DNA from: Duganella radicis
GTDB taxonomy: Bacteria; Pseudomonadota; Gammaproteobacteria; Burkholderiales; Burkholderiaceae_D
Direction of reading: 5' to 3'
Assembly: GCF_009720825.1 (NCBI RefSeq)
Contig: NZ_WNKY01000011.1
Span: 62,001-126,000 of the forward strand
DNA: 64,000 nt
Shown here: positions 48,642 through 57,502 of the stretch, in pieces
How the letters are laid out: each line of letters starts with the position of its first letter
Numbering within the stretch: position 1 is the stretch's first letter
Translations under genes and position numbers: made by a program
The notes under the pieces: model-generated
The model's input: the letters and a program-made list of their open reading frames with translations, nothing else
What the model was told of the DNA's origin: nothing
The model's database searches: none

Positions 48642-49487
48642 GTGATGACCACTTCCCGCCGCAGACTCGTTGCCATCACGGCCGCCGCCACATTGGCGGG
48701 GCTGGCGACGCTTGGCGCGGCGGGCGGCGTGCTGGTGTTGTATGGCGGCTTTTACAACGTCGCCTCCACGCGCTCCCATTTCCAGTGGGTTCACAGCCTG
48801 CTGGAACTCGGCATGCAGCGATCGGTGCGCCACCATGCACGCGACATCGTGCCGCCGCCGGCCAATCCGCAACTGGCCGCGCGCGGCGCCGGCCTGTATC
48901 GCGACAACTGCGTGACCTGCCACGGCGCCCCCGGGGTGGCGCAAAGCGATATCGGCCAAAGCATGCAGCCCGTGCCCGGCCCGCTGGCCGACGCCGCGCG
49001 CCGCTGGCATCCCAACGAACTGTATTGGATCACCCGCCACGGCATCAAAATGAGCGGCATGCCGGCCTGGGAATACCATCTGTCGGACGACGATATCTGG
49101 GCAGTGGTGGCCTTCCTCGCAGCGCTGCCCGCCCTGTCGCCGCAAGCCTATGCCGCCCTGCTGGAACAAGCCGGCCACCCGCAGCGCGGCGCCAGGCCAG
49201 CGCACGCGCAAGCCGACGCCCGGCGCGGCCATCTGGCGCTAAGCCAGTACGCCTGCAACGCCTGCCACCGCATTCCCGGCGTGACCGGTCCCGACACCCT
49301 GGTCGGGCCGCCGCTGCGCGATCTGTCCAAACGCCAGTACATCGCCGGCGGCCTGCCCAACAACGCGGACAATCTTGCGCAATGGGTGCGCGATCCGCAA
49401 CGCATACGCCCGCACAGCGCCATGCCGGCGATGGGGGTGACCGAGTCCGACGCGCGCGACATCGCCGCCTACCTGCTGCAACCATAG
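48642..49487 (+). CDS. Diheme cytochrome c
   Basis: A 281-residue protein with an N-terminal membrane anchor or signal (LVAITAAATLAGLATLGAAGGVLVLYGGFYN). The first cytochrome domain has CVTCH and HGIKMSGMPAW; the second has CNACH and SAMPAMGV. The second domain is a close relative of the lipoprotein cytochrome transcribed divergently. It probably feeds the oxidase. The permease gene follows 12 nt after the stop. Confidence 0.9.
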   Translation: MMTTSRRRLVAITAAATLAGLATLGAAGGVLVLYGGFYNVASTRSHFQWVHSLLELGMQRSVRHHARDIVPPPANPQLAARGAGLYRDNCVTCHGAPGVAQSDIGQSMQPVPGPLADAARRWHPNELYWITRHGIKMSGMPAWEYHLSDDDIWAVVAFLAALPALSPQAYAALLEQAGHPQRGARPAHAQADARRGHLALSQYACNACHRIPGVTGPDTLVGPPLRDLSKRQYIAGGLPNNADNLAQWVRDPQRIRPHSAMPAMGVTESDARDIAAYLLQP

Positions 49488-49499
49488 GAGAACACCGCC

Positions 49500-50573
49500 A
49501 TGCCGCCCGCTACTCCACCGCCCGGCAGTGAACGCAGCTTCCTGCACCGCGTGGTGCTGGCCTACGGCATCGGCATGCTGTTCATTCTGGTGCTGGCCGC
49601 GCTATGGTATGGCGCGGAAGTGCTGTTGCTGCTGTTCGCCTGCGCGCTGTTTGCCATCCTGCTGTATGAGCTAAGCCGCCGCATGGCCAGGCGCCTGCCG
49701 ATGCGGCGCGGTGTCGCCCTGGCCATCGTCGCCGTGGTGCTGGCGGCATTGATGGGCGGCGGCGGCTGGGCGCTGGCGCCGCAGATCGCCGAGCAGGCGG
49801 CGGAACTGGGCTCGGTGGTGCCGGACGCCATCGAACGCCTGCGCGCGGCGGTGGCGCAAAACCCCTTCCTGCACAGCATCCTGTCCGACCTGCCCAGCGC
49901 CGAACAGATACGCAAGCAGCTGACCGCCATGGTGCCCAACGCCGGGCTGGTATTCAGTGGCGTGTTCGGGGCACTGGGCAACGCCGTCATCATCCTGTGC
50001 GTGGGCCTCTACTTCGCCGCCCAGCCCACGCTGTACATCGAGGGTTTCATCAAGCTGATTCCACAACCGCGCCGCGCACGCGCGCGTGAAGTGCTGGACG
50101 CCATCGGCGACACGCTGGCGCGCTGGCTGGTCGGCAAAGCGGTATCGATGATTGTGGTGGGCGTGGCCACCGCCGCCGGACTGTGGGCACTGGACGTGCC
50201 GCTGGCCATGGTGCTGGGATTGATCGCAGGCTTGCTCGACTTCATCCCCTACATTGGTCCCTTGATGGCGGGGGTTCCGGCGGTGCTGATCGCGTTTTCG
50301 CACAGCCCTGAGCTGGGTCTGTACACAATGCTGCTGTTCCTCGCCATCCAGCTGGCCGAAGGCTATCTGCTGTCGCCGCTGATCGAGGCGCGCAGCGTAT
50401 CGCTGCCGCCAGCGCTGACCATCGCCATGCAGATGCTGTTCGGCGCCCTGTTTGGTCTGGCCGGCATCGCGCTGGCGACGCCGCTGGCGGCGGTGCTGTC
50501 TGTGCTGACCGCCATGCTCTACGTCGAAGACGTGCTTGGCGACGCGCCGCCTAAACCGCCAGATGGCGCTTGA
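49500..50573 (+). CDS. AI-2E family transporter (PerM-like)
   Basis: A 357-residue polytopic membrane protein with about eight transmembrane segments and family motifs GLLDFIPYIGPLMAGVPAVLIA and the C-terminal LSPLIEARSVSLPPAL. Members have been linked to autoinducer-2 export or Na+/H+ antiport, but the substrate is not predictable. AGGAG lies just upstream. It is co-directional with the diheme cytochrome gene, and its last 23 bp overlap the convergent urtE. Confidence 0.87.
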   Translation: MPPATPPPGSERSFLHRVVLAYGIGMLFILVLAALWYGAEVLLLLFACALFAILLYELSRRMARRLPMRRGVALAIVAVVLAALMGGGGWALAPQIAEQAAELGSVVPDAIERLRAAVAQNPFLHSILSDLPSAEQIRKQLTAMVPNAGLVFSGVFGALGNAVIILCVGLYFAAQPTLYIEGFIKLIPQPRRARAREVLDAIGDTLARWLVGKAVSMIVVGVATAAGLWALDVPLAMVLGLIAGLLDFIPYIGPLMAGVPAVLIAFSHSPELGLYTMLLFLAIQLAEGYLLSPLIEARSVSLPPALTIAMQMLFGALFGLAGIALATPLAAVLSVLTAMLYVEDVLGDAPPKPPDGA

Positions 50574-51249
50574 CCTCCGGATCGTTCATTGACGCCTGCT
50601 GACCGGACGCCACCACTTCGCCGCGCGACAGCACGATGAACTGGTCGGCCAGTTCGTGGGCGAAGTCGAAGTATTGTTCGCACAGCAGGATGGCCATGTC
50701 GCCGCGCTGGCGCAGCAGGCGGATGACGTTGCCGATGTCCTTGATGATGGAGGGCTGGATGCCTTCGGTCGGTTCATCAAGAATAATCAGCTTGGGCTCC
50801 GCCAGCAGTGCGCGCGCGATCGCCAGCTGTTGCTGCTGGCCGCCGGACAGGTCGCCGCCACGCCGGTGCAGCATCTCTTTCAGCACCGGGAACAGTTCGT
50901 ACACTTCGCCCTTGATGGTGGAGGCCTTCTTGCCGCTATGTGTGGCAAGGCCCATCAGCAGATTCTCTTCCACCGTCAAGCGGGCGAAGATTTCGCGTCC
51001 CTGCGGCACGTAGGCGATGCCGGCCCGCGCACGCTGGTGCGGCGGCAGCCTGGTGATGTCGCGCCCTTCCAGTTTGACGCTGCCCGCAGATACCGGCAGT
51101 ACACCCATCAGGCATTTCAGCAGCGTGGTCTTGCCGACGCCATTGCGGCCCAGCAGCGCCATGCACTTGCCCTTCTCCAGTTCCATCGACACACCGCGCA
51201 GGGTGTGGGCGGCACCGTAGTATTGGTTGATTTTTTCTACTTGCAGCAT
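50551..51249 (-). CDS. urtE: Urea ABC transporter ATP-binding protein UrtE
   Basis: A 232-residue ABC ATPase starting MLQVEKINQYYGAAHTLRG. Walker A is GRNGVGKTT, the signature is LSGGQQQQLAIARAL and Walker B is LIILDEPTEGIQPSII, the branched-chain/urea LivF-like type. It is the last gene of the operon, with a 4-nt gap after urtD. ATG 51249 was chosen because the 9 residues upstream look spurious. The 3' end overlaps the permease gene by 23 bp. Confidence 0.94.
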   Translation of the reverse strand: MLQVEKINQYYGAAHTLRGVSMELEKGKCMALLGRNGVGKTTLLKCLMGVLPVSAGSVKLEGRDITRLPPHQRARAGIAYVPQGREIFARLTVEENLLMGLATHSGKKASTIKGEVYELFPVLKEMLHRRGGDLSGGQQQQLAIARALLAEPKLIILDEPTEGIQPSIIKDIGNVIRLLRQRGDMAILLCEQYFDFAHELADQFIVLSRGEVVASGQQASMNDPEVKRHLAV

Positions 51250-51253
51250 ATGC

Positions 51254-52048
51254 TTAGCGTCCCAGATAAACTTCAATCACCCGATCATCGGCCTGCACTT
51301 CGTCCATGCGGCCTTGCGCCAGCACCGAGCCTTCATGCAGCACCGTCACCACGCCCTGTTGCGCGATCTCGGCGACGAAGCCCATGTCGTGCTCCACCAC
51401 CATGATGGAATGCTTGCCGCGCAATTCGTTCAGCAGCTCCGCCGTGCGCGCCGTTTCAGCGTCCGACATGCCGGCCACCGGTTCGTCCAGCAGAATCAGC
51501 TGCGGCTCCTGCATCAACAGCATGCCGATCTCCAGCCACTGCTTCTGGCCGTGCGACAGCAGACCGGCCAGACGCTGCTCGCTGCCGTTCAGGCGTATCA
51601 GTTTGAGGATCTCGTCGATCTTGCCGCGCTGTTCGGACGACAGGCGCGCGAACAATGTCGGCCGCACGCGCTTGTCCATCTTCATCGCCAGTTCGAGATT
51701 TTCAAACACCGTGTGCTGTTCGAACACCGTCGGCCGCTGGAACTTGCGGCCGATGCCGGCGTGGGCGATTTCATGCTCACTCATGCGGCTCAGGTCCATG
51801 GTCTGGCCGAAGAAGGCCGTGCCGGAGGTCGGCCGCGTCTTACCGGTGATGACGTCCATCATGGTGGTCTTGCCGGCGCCATTCGGGCCGATAATGCAGC
51901 GCAGCTCACCGACCGAGATATCGAGACTCAGCTTGTTCAGGGCGCGGAAGCCGTCGAACACCACGCTGATCTCTTCCAGGTACAGAATGGCGCCGTGGGT
52001 GGTGTCCAGCCCTTGCAGCGCAATTCGCCCGTCGTTCATTGAACTCAT
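51254..52048 (-). CDS. urtD: Urea ABC transporter ATP-binding protein UrtD
   Basis: A 264-residue LivG-like ATPase: Walker A GPNGAGKTT, the family motif IGRKFQRPTVFEQHTVFENLE, signature LLSHGQKQWLEIG and Walker B LILLDEPVAGMSDAET. The signature LSHGQ is typical for UrtD. ATG 52048 overlaps the urtC stop by 4 bp. Confidence 0.95.
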   Translation of the reverse strand: MSSMNDGRIALQGLDTTHGAILYLEEISVVFDGFRALNKLSLDISVGELRCIIGPNGAGKTTMMDVITGKTRPTSGTAFFGQTMDLSRMSEHEIAHAGIGRKFQRPTVFEQHTVFENLELAMKMDKRVRPTLFARLSSEQRGKIDEILKLIRLNGSEQRLAGLLSHGQKQWLEIGMLLMQEPQLILLDEPVAGMSDAETARTAELLNELRGKHSIMVVEHDMGFVAEIAQQGVVTVLHEGSVLAQGRMDEVQADDRVIEVYLGR

Positions 52049-53118
52049 GCCTGCTCCTTGCGTACCAGTCCTGCGAGGCCGCGCGGCAGGTAGCGCGTCA
52101 CCAGGATGAAGATTAAACCGAGGGCGAACAGCCACAGGTTGGGGAAGGCGCCGGTGAACCAGCTTTTCAGCCCATTCACCGAGAATGCGCCAATCACAGG
52201 CCCCAGCAGCGTGCCGCGGCCGCCCACCGCCGCCCAGATCACCATTTCAATCGAATTGGCCGGCGACATTTCGGACGGATTGATGATGCCCACCTGCGGC
52301 ACATACAGTGCGCCCGCAATCCCGCACAGCACCGCCGACAGCGTCCACACAAAGAGCTTGAACCACAGCGGGTTGTAACCGATGAACATCAGGCGCGACT
52401 CCGAATCGCGCACCGCTTGCAGCACGCGTCCCAGCTTGGACTTGACGATCCAGCGGCACAGCAGCAGTGCGCCCACCAGCACGGCCAGCGTCACCAGATA
52501 CAGCGTGGCCTTGGTACCTGGCGCACTGATTGGGAAACCCAGAATCCGCTTGAAGTCGGTGAAGCCGTTATTGCCGCCAAAGCCGGTGTTATTCCGGAAG
52601 AACAGCAGCATGAAGGCGTACGTCATGGCTTGCGTGATGATGGAGAAGTACACGCCCTTGATGCGCGAGCGGAAGGCGAAGAAGCCAAACACAAAGGCCA
52701 GCACGCCCGGCACCAGCACCACCAGCGCCAACGCCACCCAGAAGCTGTCGGTGCCGCTCCAGTACCATGGGTAGGCCTTCCAGTCGAGGAACACCATGAA
52801 GTCCGGCAGGTCGCTCTGGTACACGCCTTCGCGGCCGATGGAGCGCATCAGGTACATGCCGTGCGCGTAAGCGCCCAGCGCGAAGAACACGCCGTGGCCC
52901 AGCGACAGGATGCCGGCGTAGCCCCACACCATATCGAGCGCCAGCGCGGCCAGCGCGTAGCACATGAATTTGCCGATCAGGCTCACCATGTAGCTCGGCA
53001 CGTGCAGCGGATGGCCGTCGGCAAAGAAGAGATTCAGCAGCGGCAGCGCCGCCAGCAGCACGGTGGCGGCAACGATGCCAGTCCACGCGCGGCGCGAAAA
53101 CAGGGATGGATGATTCAT
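52045..53118 (-). CDS. urtC: Urea ABC transporter permease UrtC
   Basis: A 357-residue LivM-type permease with eight to ten transmembrane segments, including LALDMVWGYAGILSLGHGVFFALGAY, GVYFSIITQAMTYAFMLLFFRN and a large extracytoplasmic loop (residues about 95-125). It pairs with UrtB to form the urea channel. It overlaps urtB and urtD by 4 bp each. Confidence 0.95.
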   Translation of the reverse strand: MNHPSLFSRRAWTGIVAATVLLAALPLLNLFFADGHPLHVPSYMVSLIGKFMCYALAALALDMVWGYAGILSLGHGVFFALGAYAHGMYLMRSIGREGVYQSDLPDFMVFLDWKAYPWYWSGTDSFWVALALVVLVPGVLAFVFGFFAFRSRIKGVYFSIITQAMTYAFMLLFFRNNTGFGGNNGFTDFKRILGFPISAPGTKATLYLVTLAVLVGALLLCRWIVKSKLGRVLQAVRDSESRLMFIGYNPLWFKLFVWTLSAVLCGIAGALYVPQVGIINPSEMSPANSIEMVIWAAVGGRGTLLGPVIGAFSVNGLKSWFTGAFPNLWLFALGLIFILVTRYLPRGLAGLVRKEQA

Positions 53119-54686
53119 TCTGCGCTCCTGCCTTTCATGGCGAACAGGCCTTGCGGACGTTTCTGGATAAAGATGATGATGAAGATCAGGATGGCGATCT
53201 TGGCCAGTACCGCGCCCGCCACCGGTTCCAGGAATTTGTTCGCCTCGCCGAGTCCCAACGCGGCAATCACGGTGCCCGCCAGTTGGCCGACGCCGCCCAG
53301 CACCACCACCATGAACGAATCGACGATGTAGCCCTGGCCGAGGTCCGGTCCCACGTTACCCAACTGCGACAGCGCCACGCCGCCCAGGCCGGCGATGCCG
53401 GAACCGAGGCCGAAGGTCATCATGTCGATTTTGGCGCTGGAGACGCCCACGCAGCCAGCCATGCGGCGGTTCTGCATCACGGCGCGCACGAACAGGCCGA
53501 GACGGGTTTTGTTCAGGATCAGCCACACGCCCGCCACCACCAGCAACGCGAAAACGATGATGACGATGCGGTTGTAGGCCAGCACCAGCGAGCCAAGCAC
53601 GGTCACGCCACCGGACATCCACGACGGATTGGCGACTTCCACGTTCTGCGCGCCGAAGATGGTGCGCACGGCTTGCATCAGAATCAGGCTGATGCCCCAG
53701 GTGGCCAGCAGGGTTTCCAGCGGGCGGCCGTAGAGCCAGCGGATCACGGTGCGCTCCAGCGCGATGCCGACGGCGGCGGTGACCACAAAGGCTGCCGGCA
53801 GCGCGGCGGCCAGATACCAGTCCAGCGCATCCGGTGCCCAACGGCGGAAGGCAAGCTGGCACAGATAGGTGGTGTAGGCGCCGATCATCAGCAGTTCGCC
53901 GTGCGCCATGTTGATGATGCCCATCAGGCCAAAGGTGATGGCCAGGCCCAGCGCCGCCAGCAGCAGCACGCTGGCCAGCGAGATGCCGTAGAAGACATTG
54001 CCGATGAATTCCGTGCGCGCGAGGCGGCTGTCCAGCGCTTGCAACGTTTGCGTGGCGGCGATGCGCACGCTCGGGTCGGCGTCGCCGGACACCATGGCTT
54101 GCAGCGTCGGACGCAGACTGGCGTTGCTGCTGCCAGCCAGCGCTTCCACCGCGCCACGGCGCTTGGCGGCGTCCGGCGATTGCAGGTTGGCGGTGGCGGC
54201 GACGAGGCGCAACAGGTCGCGTACTTCGGCGTCGGTCTCCTTGCCAAGCGCTTTTTCGATCAACGGCGCTTGCGACAGCGTGGCGGATTTCTGCAATTCG
54301 ATGGCCGCCGCCAGGCGCTGGGAACGTTCGGGCGAGAACATCTTCAGCGCGGACAGCGCCTCTTCGATGGCGCCGCGCAGACGGTTGTTGATCATCACGC
54401 CGTCCAGGCCTTCCGGCAGCGGGCCGGTGGCGCCGGTGGCGGCGTCGGTGGCCTTGTCGTCGGCAACGATGTATAGCTTGCCTTCGGGCGTGGCGTAGAC
54501 ATCGCCGTTTTGCAGCGCGGTCAGCAGGCGCGTGGCATCGTCGGTGGCGAGTGCGCCGATGTTGGCGATGGCCGCAACGCGCGCGTCCGGGTCATCGCCA
54601 GCCAGGGGCGCCAGCACGGCGGGATCGATCGCCGCACGCGCAACGCCTGCGAACAGCAGGCATGCAAGGAGCAGGAGTTTTTTCAA
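53115..54686 (-). CDS. urtB: Urea ABC transporter permease UrtB
   Basis: A 523-residue protein. A signal peptide (LLLLACLLFAGVARA) and a helical periplasmic domain of about 200 residues with HEAT-like repeats (DAEVRDLLRLVAATANLQ; SNASLRPTLQAMVSGDADP) precede the LivH-type permease part (GLAITFGLMGIINMAHGELLMIGAY). This extra N-terminal domain is characteristic of UrtB compared with LivH. The start is TTG 54686 with AAGGA upstream. A strong hairpin precedes it. Confidence 0.94.
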   Translation of the reverse strand: MKKLLLLACLLFAGVARAAIDPAVLAPLAGDDPDARVAAIANIGALATDDATRLLTALQNGDVYATPEGKLYIVADDKATDAATGATGPLPEGLDGVMINNRLRGAIEEALSALKMFSPERSQRLAAAIELQKSATLSQAPLIEKALGKETDAEVRDLLRLVAATANLQSPDAAKRRGAVEALAGSSNASLRPTLQAMVSGDADPSVRIAATQTLQALDSRLARTEFIGNVFYGISLASVLLLAALGLAITFGLMGIINMAHGELLMIGAYTTYLCQLAFRRWAPDALDWYLAAALPAAFVVTAAVGIALERTVIRWLYGRPLETLLATWGISLILMQAVRTIFGAQNVEVANPSWMSGGVTVLGSLVLAYNRIVIIVFALLVVAGVWLILNKTRLGLFVRAVMQNRRMAGCVGVSSAKIDMMTFGLGSGIAGLGGVALSQLGNVGPDLGQGYIVDSFMVVVLGGVGQLAGTVIAALGLGEANKFLEPVAGAVLAKIAILIFIIIFIQKRPQGLFAMKGRSAE

Positions 54687-54710
54687 GATGCGGATTCCTT
54701 AGGTGAAGCT

Positions 54711-54737
54711 GCCCCGCGCCCAGCTGCCGCGCGGGGC
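54711..54737 (-). other. Strong hairpin between urtA and urtB
   Basis: GCCCCGCGC and GCGCGGGGC form a perfect 9-bp stem in the 58-bp urtA-urtB gap, with no T run. Such hairpins after binding-protein genes often protect the upstream mRNA from 3' exonucleases, so more binding protein is made than permease. Confidence 0.6.
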
Positions 54738-54744
54738 GGGGAAA

Positions 54745-56001
54745 TTACAGCTTTTGCTTGCCCTCGTTACCCGGGATGAACGGGCTCCATGGGTTGGCGC
54801 GCACCGGGCCTGGAGTTTTCCACACCACGTTGAACTGGCCGTCCGGACGAATTTCGCCAATGAACACCGGCTTGTGCAGGTGGTGGTTGGTCGCATCCAT
54901 GGTCAGGGTGAAGCCCGATGGCGCCTTGAAGGTCTGGCCGCCCATTGCCGCGATCACTTTGTCGGTGTCGGTCGACTTGGCCTTCTCCACCGCTTGCGCC
55001 CACATGTGGATGCCGACGTAGGTGGCTTCCATCGGATCGTTGGTCACGACCGTGTTCGCGTTCGGCAGCTTCTTGGCGGCGGCGTAGGCTTTCCACTTCT
55101 TGATGAAGTCCGAGTTCACCGGATTTTTCACCGACTCGAAGTAGTTCCATGCAGCCAGGTGGCCCAGCAGTGGCTTGGTGTCCACGCCGCGCAGTTCTTC
55201 CTCGCCCACCGAAAACGCCACCACCGGCACATCGGTCGCCTTCAGGCCGGCGTTGCCCAGCTCTTTATAGAACGGCACGTTGGAGTCGCCGTTGATGGTC
55301 GAGATCACCGCCGTCTTGCCGCCCGCCGCGAACTTCTTGATATTGGCGACGATGGTCTGGTAGTCCGAATGGCCGAACGGGGTGTAGACCTCGTCGATAT
55401 CGCTTTCCTTCACGCCTTTGCTCTTCAGGAAGGCGCGCAGGATCTTGTTGGTGGTGCGAGGATAAACGTAGTCGGTGCCCAGCAGGACGAAGCGCTTGGC
55501 GCTGCCGCCCTCTTTGCTCATCAGGTATTCGACTGCGGGAATGGCCTGCTGGTTAGGCGCGGCGCCGGTGTAGAACACGTTCTTTTCCAGTTCTTCGCCT
55601 TCGTACTGCACTGGATAGAACAGCAGCGAATTCAATTCCTTAAACACCGGCAGCACCGATTTGCGCGACACCGACGTCCAGCAGCCAAACACCACCGATA
55701 CTTTGTCCTGTGCGATCAGGCCACGCGCCTTTTCGGCAAACAGCGGCCAGTTGGAGGCAGGGTCCACCACCACCGGCTCCAGCTTCTTGCCCAACACGCC
55801 GCCCTTGGCGTTGATTTCATCGATGGTCATCAAGGCCACGTCTTTCAGCGACGTTTCCGAGATCGCCATGGTGCCGGACAGCGAATGCAGGATGCCGACC
55901 TTGATGGTGTCCGCGGCGTGGGCCTGCGCACCGGCGGCCATCAGTGCGGTAGCGGCGGCGATGCGGCTCAGGGTGCCGATAAAGTTACGACGATTTTGCA
56001 T
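54745..56001 (-). CDS. urtA: Urea-binding periplasmic protein UrtA
   Basis: A 418-residue type I binding protein. The N-terminus RRNFIGTLSRIAAATALMA has the look of a Tat or Sec signal ending AQAHA. The mature start IKVGILHSLSGTMAISE, then GCWTSVSRKSVLPVFKE, YPVQYEGEE and GTDYVYPRTTN are typical for UrtA or FmdD-like amide-binding proteins. Urea is the best guess, though short amides are possible. It is 22 nt downstream of the porin gene. Confidence 0.93.
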   Translation of the reverse strand: MQNRRNFIGTLSRIAAATALMAAGAQAHAADTIKVGILHSLSGTMAISETSLKDVALMTIDEINAKGGVLGKKLEPVVVDPASNWPLFAEKARGLIAQDKVSVVFGCWTSVSRKSVLPVFKELNSLLFYPVQYEGEELEKNVFYTGAAPNQQAIPAVEYLMSKEGGSAKRFVLLGTDYVYPRTTNKILRAFLKSKGVKESDIDEVYTPFGHSDYQTIVANIKKFAAGGKTAVISTINGDSNVPFYKELGNAGLKATDVPVVAFSVGEEELRGVDTKPLLGHLAAWNYFESVKNPVNSDFIKKWKAYAAAKKLPNANTVVTNDPMEATYVGIHMWAQAVEKAKSTDTDKVIAAMGGQTFKAPSGFTLTMDATNHHLHKPVFIGEIRPDGQFNVVWKTPGPVRANPWSPFIPGNEGKQKL

Positions 56002-56023
56002 GGGTGAGCTCCGTGGTGGTTAA

Positions 56024-57133
56024 TCAGTATTGAAGTTGCAGGGCGATCGAGAACTTGTCGTTGTCCGCTACGCCAGTGATTTTGGTTTTCGAGTACACGG
56101 CGCTGATCTGCGCGTTGTAACCGTCGATGATGTAGTTGGTGCCGACGTCGAATTGTTTGGTGTCGATGTTGGTGTCGGCGGCGAACTTCTGCCAGCGCAC
56201 GAAGGGCTGGAACTTGCCCCATCCGGCCTTGTCTTCGAAGATGTAGGAAGCGCCGGCCGAATAGGCCTTGCCCTGTTCGGACTTGATGACGTCATCGGTG
56301 TCGTACTTGTACCAGGCCGCTTCCACCGCGAACGCGCCGGCGCCCTTGATGCGCTTCTCCAGCAGGAAATCGACGTTGTACGAGCTGTAGTCGCCCACCT
56401 TGCCGACCGTGAGGATGCCGTCCTTCTGCGTGCGGCCGGCCACGCCGATGGCGAGGATGTCGGCGCCGCCGAGGTAGTTGCCGGTGCCGTAGTAGCCCGG
56501 TTCCGCGTCCCAGAAGTCGTACTGGATGCGGCCCGCGTACATCAGCGCGTCGTCGGCCTTGATGCCCGCGGCCTTGGCCTGGTTCTGCGTCAGCGAACCG
56601 ATGCCGAAGGTGTGGCCTTCAAACGCGCCGAAAGAGTAACCGAGACGGCCGCCATCGCCCACATTGCCCCATACGACCACGCCGTCGTCGCGGCCGCGGA
56701 AGATGCCGCCGTTGTAGCCGTAGCGCGACGCCACGCCGGCCCAGTAGCCGCCGCCCAGCGAGTAGTAAGGACCGGCCATGTTGGCGCGGTCGGACGGCGA
56801 CAGCAGGCGGCCGGCCCAGATATTCAGTTCCGGCGAGATGGCGAACTGGCCGGCGGCGTCCAGCACGCGGATTTGCTCGCCGTCCCACTCGGTGTTGAAC
56901 ATGCCCTTGATGTTCTTGTTGAGCGAAGCGCCGAAGAACAGGCGTCCGCTGTCGAGATTAAAATCGCTGGAGCGGCCGCCGTCCGGCGCGCCCTTCTCCG
57001 CGCTGGTGTAGCTCTCGCGCAGGCCGAAGCCGACGCTGACCGACTTGTCCTCGCCGAAGTTGACCGTCGCGCCGGCAAACGCGTTGCCCATTGCCGCCAC
57101 AGCCACCGCCAGTACCACCTTCTTCAACGCCAT
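56024..57133 (-). CDS. Outer-membrane porin, first gene of the urea uptake operon
   Basis: A 369-residue protein with a signal peptide (ALKKVVLAVAVAAMGNAFAG) and alternating beta-strand composition with a final FSIALQLQY, the aromatic terminal signal of outer-membrane barrels. It resembles phosphate-selective or general porins of OprP type in length. ATG 57133 is supported by GGGAG 6 nt upstream. Transcription with urtA suggests it brings urea or short amides through the outer membrane. Confidence 0.82.
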   Translation of the reverse strand: MALKKVVLAVAVAAMGNAFAGATVNFGEDKSVSVGFGLRESYTSAEKGAPDGGRSSDFNLDSGRLFFGASLNKNIKGMFNTEWDGEQIRVLDAAGQFAISPELNIWAGRLLSPSDRANMAGPYYSLGGGYWAGVASRYGYNGGIFRGRDDGVVVWGNVGDGGRLGYSFGAFEGHTFGIGSLTQNQAKAAGIKADDALMYAGRIQYDFWDAEPGYYGTGNYLGGADILAIGVAGRTQKDGILTVGKVGDYSSYNVDFLLEKRIKGAGAFAVEAAWYKYDTDDVIKSEQGKAYSAGASYIFEDKAGWGKFQPFVRWQKFAADTNIDTKQFDVGTNYIIDGYNAQISAVYSKTKITGVADNDKFSIALQLQY

Positions 57134-57253
57134 CTTGCTCTCCCGTCTTGGTTTTGGATGAAACAAGATTAACCAGCCGGCAACCTGCTGGACATACGTT
57201 GAATGACGTAGTGGTAAAGGTGGCACAATACGGGCTTTGCGAGGAAAACCATC

Positions 57254-57481
57254 ATGACCGTATTTGCCGCCCCTGTTTTCGACGCCACCGTGATCTACGA
57301 CGGCCATGAGCTGTTCAAGGGCCAGGGCGCCGCCAAGGGCTGGGCCGAAAAGCTGGGCAAGGAGCTGGAATGCGAGATCGGCGTCGAGAAGATCGGCACC
57401 GGCTGGGTGCTGACCGGCACCGTGGACGGCGAGGCTTGCAAATGGAGCATCGTCGGCCAGCGCCTCAAGCGCATGGACTGA
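57254..57481 (+). CDS. Small hypothetical protein
   Basis: A 75-residue soluble protein starting MTVFAAPVFDATVIYDG, with alternating strands and one helix (KGWAEKLGKEL) and one internal Cys pair (ELECEIG, GEACKW). No known domain is recognised. GAGG lies 10 nt upstream of the ATG. It is divergent from the porin and about 80 bp upstream of the topoisomerase gene. Confidence 0.6.
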   Translation: MTVFAAPVFDATVIYDGHELFKGQGAAKGWAEKLGKELECEIGVEKIGTGWVLTGTVDGEACKWSIVGQRLKRMD

Positions 57482-57488
57482 ACAAAGC

Positions 57489-57502
57489 GTGCGCTAGCGC
57501 AC
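57489..57502. repeat. 14-bp perfect palindrome upstream of the topoisomerase gene
   Basis: GTGCGCTAGCGCAC is a perfect palindrome. Just after it CCCGGG-TGCT-CCCGGG (57507-57522) is another self-complementary pair. They lie between the small gene and the topoisomerase start and could be operator sites or hairpins. There is no T run, so a terminator is unlikely. Confidence 0.6.

Noticed and set aside
57221-57235. Sigma-54-like TGGCAC with GG-N10-GC upstream of the small gene at 57254
   Set aside because: The -12 part is GGGCT instead of TTGCT, and a start about 12 nt later would remove the gene's Shine-Dalgarno.
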